Shown here: positions 62,981 through 64,000 of the stretch, piece by piece | Numbering within the stretch: the first letter of the stretch is position 1 | How the letters are laid out: each line of letters begins with the position of its first letter | Made by a program: the position numbers and the translations under genes | The notes under the pieces: generated by a model | What the model was told of the DNA's origin: nothing | What the model saw: the letters and a program-made list of their open reading frames with translations, nothing else | Database searches by the model: none | NCBI GenBank assembly: GCA_017620335.1 | Contig: JAFZQO010000049.1 | Location: forward strand, 1 to 64,000 | DNA: 64,000 nucleotides | Source: Bacteroidales bacterium | GTDB lineage: Bacteria > Bacteroidota > Bacteroidia > Bacteroidales > UBA932 | Direction of reading: 5' to 3'

Positions 62981-64000
62981 ATGAAGCACCTTATTGACCC
63001 GATGGACCTCTCCAAGAAGGAGACGGACGAAATCATCTCCCTGGCACAGGACATCATCGCCCACCGCGAACGCTACCAGGGCAGCATGTCCCACCGCAAG
63101 CTTGCCACGCTCTTCTACGAGCCCAGCACCCGCACGCGCCTGAGTTTCACCTCCGCCATGATGGAACTGGGCGGCAACGTCCTTGGCTTCTCCGACGCCC
63201 GCAGCTCCTCCGTCAGCAAGGGCGAGACCGTACAGGACACCGTACGCGTAGTCGGCTGCTTCGCCGACGTCATCGCCATGCGCCACTACATCGAGGGAGC
63301 GCAGCTCTACGCCACCGAGGTGTCCCGCGTCCCCATCATCAACGCCGGCGACGGCTCCCACAGCCATCCGACGCAGACCCTCACCGACCTGCTGACCATC
63401 CAGCGTGAGCTCGGCCACATCGACGGCATCACGATCGGCTTCTGCGGCGACCTCCGCTTCGGCCGCACCGTCCATTCCCTCATCAAGGCCCTATCCCGCT
63501 ACAAGGACATCAAGGTCATCCTGATCGCTCCGCCTGAGCTCAAGCTGCCCGACTACATCAAGCGCGACGTCTGCGAGCGCACCGGCATCCCCTACCGCGA
63601 GGTGGAGACCATGGAGGAGGTCATGCCCGAGCTGGACGTGCTCTACATGACGCGCGTGCAGAAGGAGCGCTTCCTGGACGAGGACGAGTTCGACCGCGTC
63701 AAGGACAGCTTCGTGCTGGATGCCGCCAGGATGGCCATGGCCAAGGAGAAGATGGCCGTCCTGCACCCGCTTCCGCGTGTAAATGAGATACTTACCGAGG
63801 TGGACGACGATCCCCGCGCCGCCTATTTCCGCCAGGTGGAGAACGGCAAGTTCGTGCGCGAGGCCCTCATCGTCAAGCTCCACGAGTGGAAGAACGACCC
63901 CGAGCACGGCATGCCCGCCCATGACACCCCCGTCTTCGACGAAACGCTGCGCTGCGGCAACCCCAAGTGCATCTGCAACAACGAGCACGCCCCGCACAAG
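62981..64000 (+). CDS. pyrB: Aspartate carbamoyltransferase with PyrI-like C-terminal extension (cut by window end)
   Basis: The first 340 residues are in the window and no stop is reached. The catalytic chain (about 1-300) is complete: EPSTRTRLSF, SSSVSKGETVQDT, DGSHSHPTQTLTDL, HPLPR (265) and YFRQVENGKFVREAL. Normal PyrB ends near here (about 305-311). This one continues with at least 40 residues, including Cys325-x4-Cys330 in ETLRCGNPKCICNNE. That resembles the first half of the zinc site of the regulatory subunit PyrI (C-x4-C), without PyrI's nucleotide-binding domain. The second cysteine pair would lie beyond the window. Confidence 0.93.
   Translation, partial: MKHLIDPMDLSKKETDEIISLAQDIIAHRERYQGSMSHRKLATLFYEPSTRTRLSFTSAMMELGGNVLGFSDARSSSVSKGETVQDTVRVVGCFADVIAMRHYIEGAQLYATEVSRVPIINAGDGSHSHPTQTLTDLLTIQRELGHIDGITIGFCGDLRFGRTVHSLIKALSRYKDIKVILIAPPELKLPDYIKRDVCERTGIPYREVETMEEVMPELDVLYMTRVQKERFLDEDEFDRVKDSFVLDAARMAMAKEKMAVLHPLPRVNEILTEVDDDPRAAYFRQVENGKFVREALIVKLHEWKNDPEHGMPAHDTPVFDETLRCGNPKCICNNEHAPHK

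Overview
The window looks like chromosomal DNA of a GC-rich member of the Bacteroidota, probably Bacteroidales from an anaerobic gut-type habitat. The evidence is a SusC/SusD pair, many promoters of the Bacteroides type (TTG or TTTG, 19-21 bases, then TAnnTTTG), few Shine-Dalgarno sequences, a BtuG/BtuB-like cobalamin uptake locus, a class 1B dihydroorotate dehydrogenase and a Bacteroidetes-type tyrosine recombinase. Genus and species cannot be read from the sequence.

Layout. Bases 1-1543 hold no convincing gene and are full of imperfect inverted repeats. Bases 1544-4440 are a small integrative-element segment: two hypothetical proteins, a small HTH-like protein and a tyrosine recombinase. 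Bases 4551-11823 carry a lipoprotein, a BASS-family transporter, two acetyltransferases, an ECF sigma factor with a membrane partner, a CreD-like protein, a TIR-domain membrane protein and a NUDIX-type transcription regulator. Bases 11936-16802 are a SusD/SusC pair. Bases 16998-29438 are mostly metabolism and transport: peroxiredoxin, a TIM-barrel lipoprotein, a PAP2 phosphatase, a flavin reductase-like protein, a porin, an alanine symporter, a P1B metal ATPase with a Fur-family regulator, a GH3 glycosidase and a HAD phosphatase. Bases 29472-33745 are a cobalamin riboswitch followed by a BtuG-like protein, a BtuB-like receptor and a shortened BtuC-like permease. Bases 33779-42280 hold a PagL-like protein, an SPFH / ribbon-helix-helix / CPBP-protease / class I amidotransferase operon, a serine hydrolase, GltS, a DUF486 protein and a PhzF protein.

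The last third is nucleotide biosynthesis. On the minus strand purE-purL-purC-purF-purM-purN-purH-purD-folD is nearly contiguous and supplies most of de novo IMP synthesis. It diverges at about 53.9-54.1 kb from a plus-strand pyrimidine operon, pyrC-carA-carB-pyrK-pyrD-pyrF-pyrE-pyrB, which makes UMP. The pyrB gene runs off the right edge.

The most striking observations: (1) two glutamine amidotransferases lack their nucleophilic cysteine. PurF begins Met-Gly instead of Met-Cys-Gly, and CarA has GIGLGME where GICLGHQ is expected, while PurL keeps its cysteine. Ammonia-dependent PRPP amination and carbamoyl phosphate synthesis are the inference. (2) The pyrimidine operon has a leader resembling the UTP-sensitive attenuators of enteric pyrBI and pyrE: a 28-codon leader ORF ending in a terminator hairpin with nine T residues, six bases before pyrC. 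(3) A NUDIX regulator and a divergent CreD-like gene share an operator, GYGTAA-N3-TTACRC, in the same position against the -7 box. A TIR-domain gene with a conserved glutamate lies between them. (4) PyrB carries a C-terminal extension with a PyrI-like cysteine motif. (5) A REP-like hairpin sits inside the cobalamin riboswitch.
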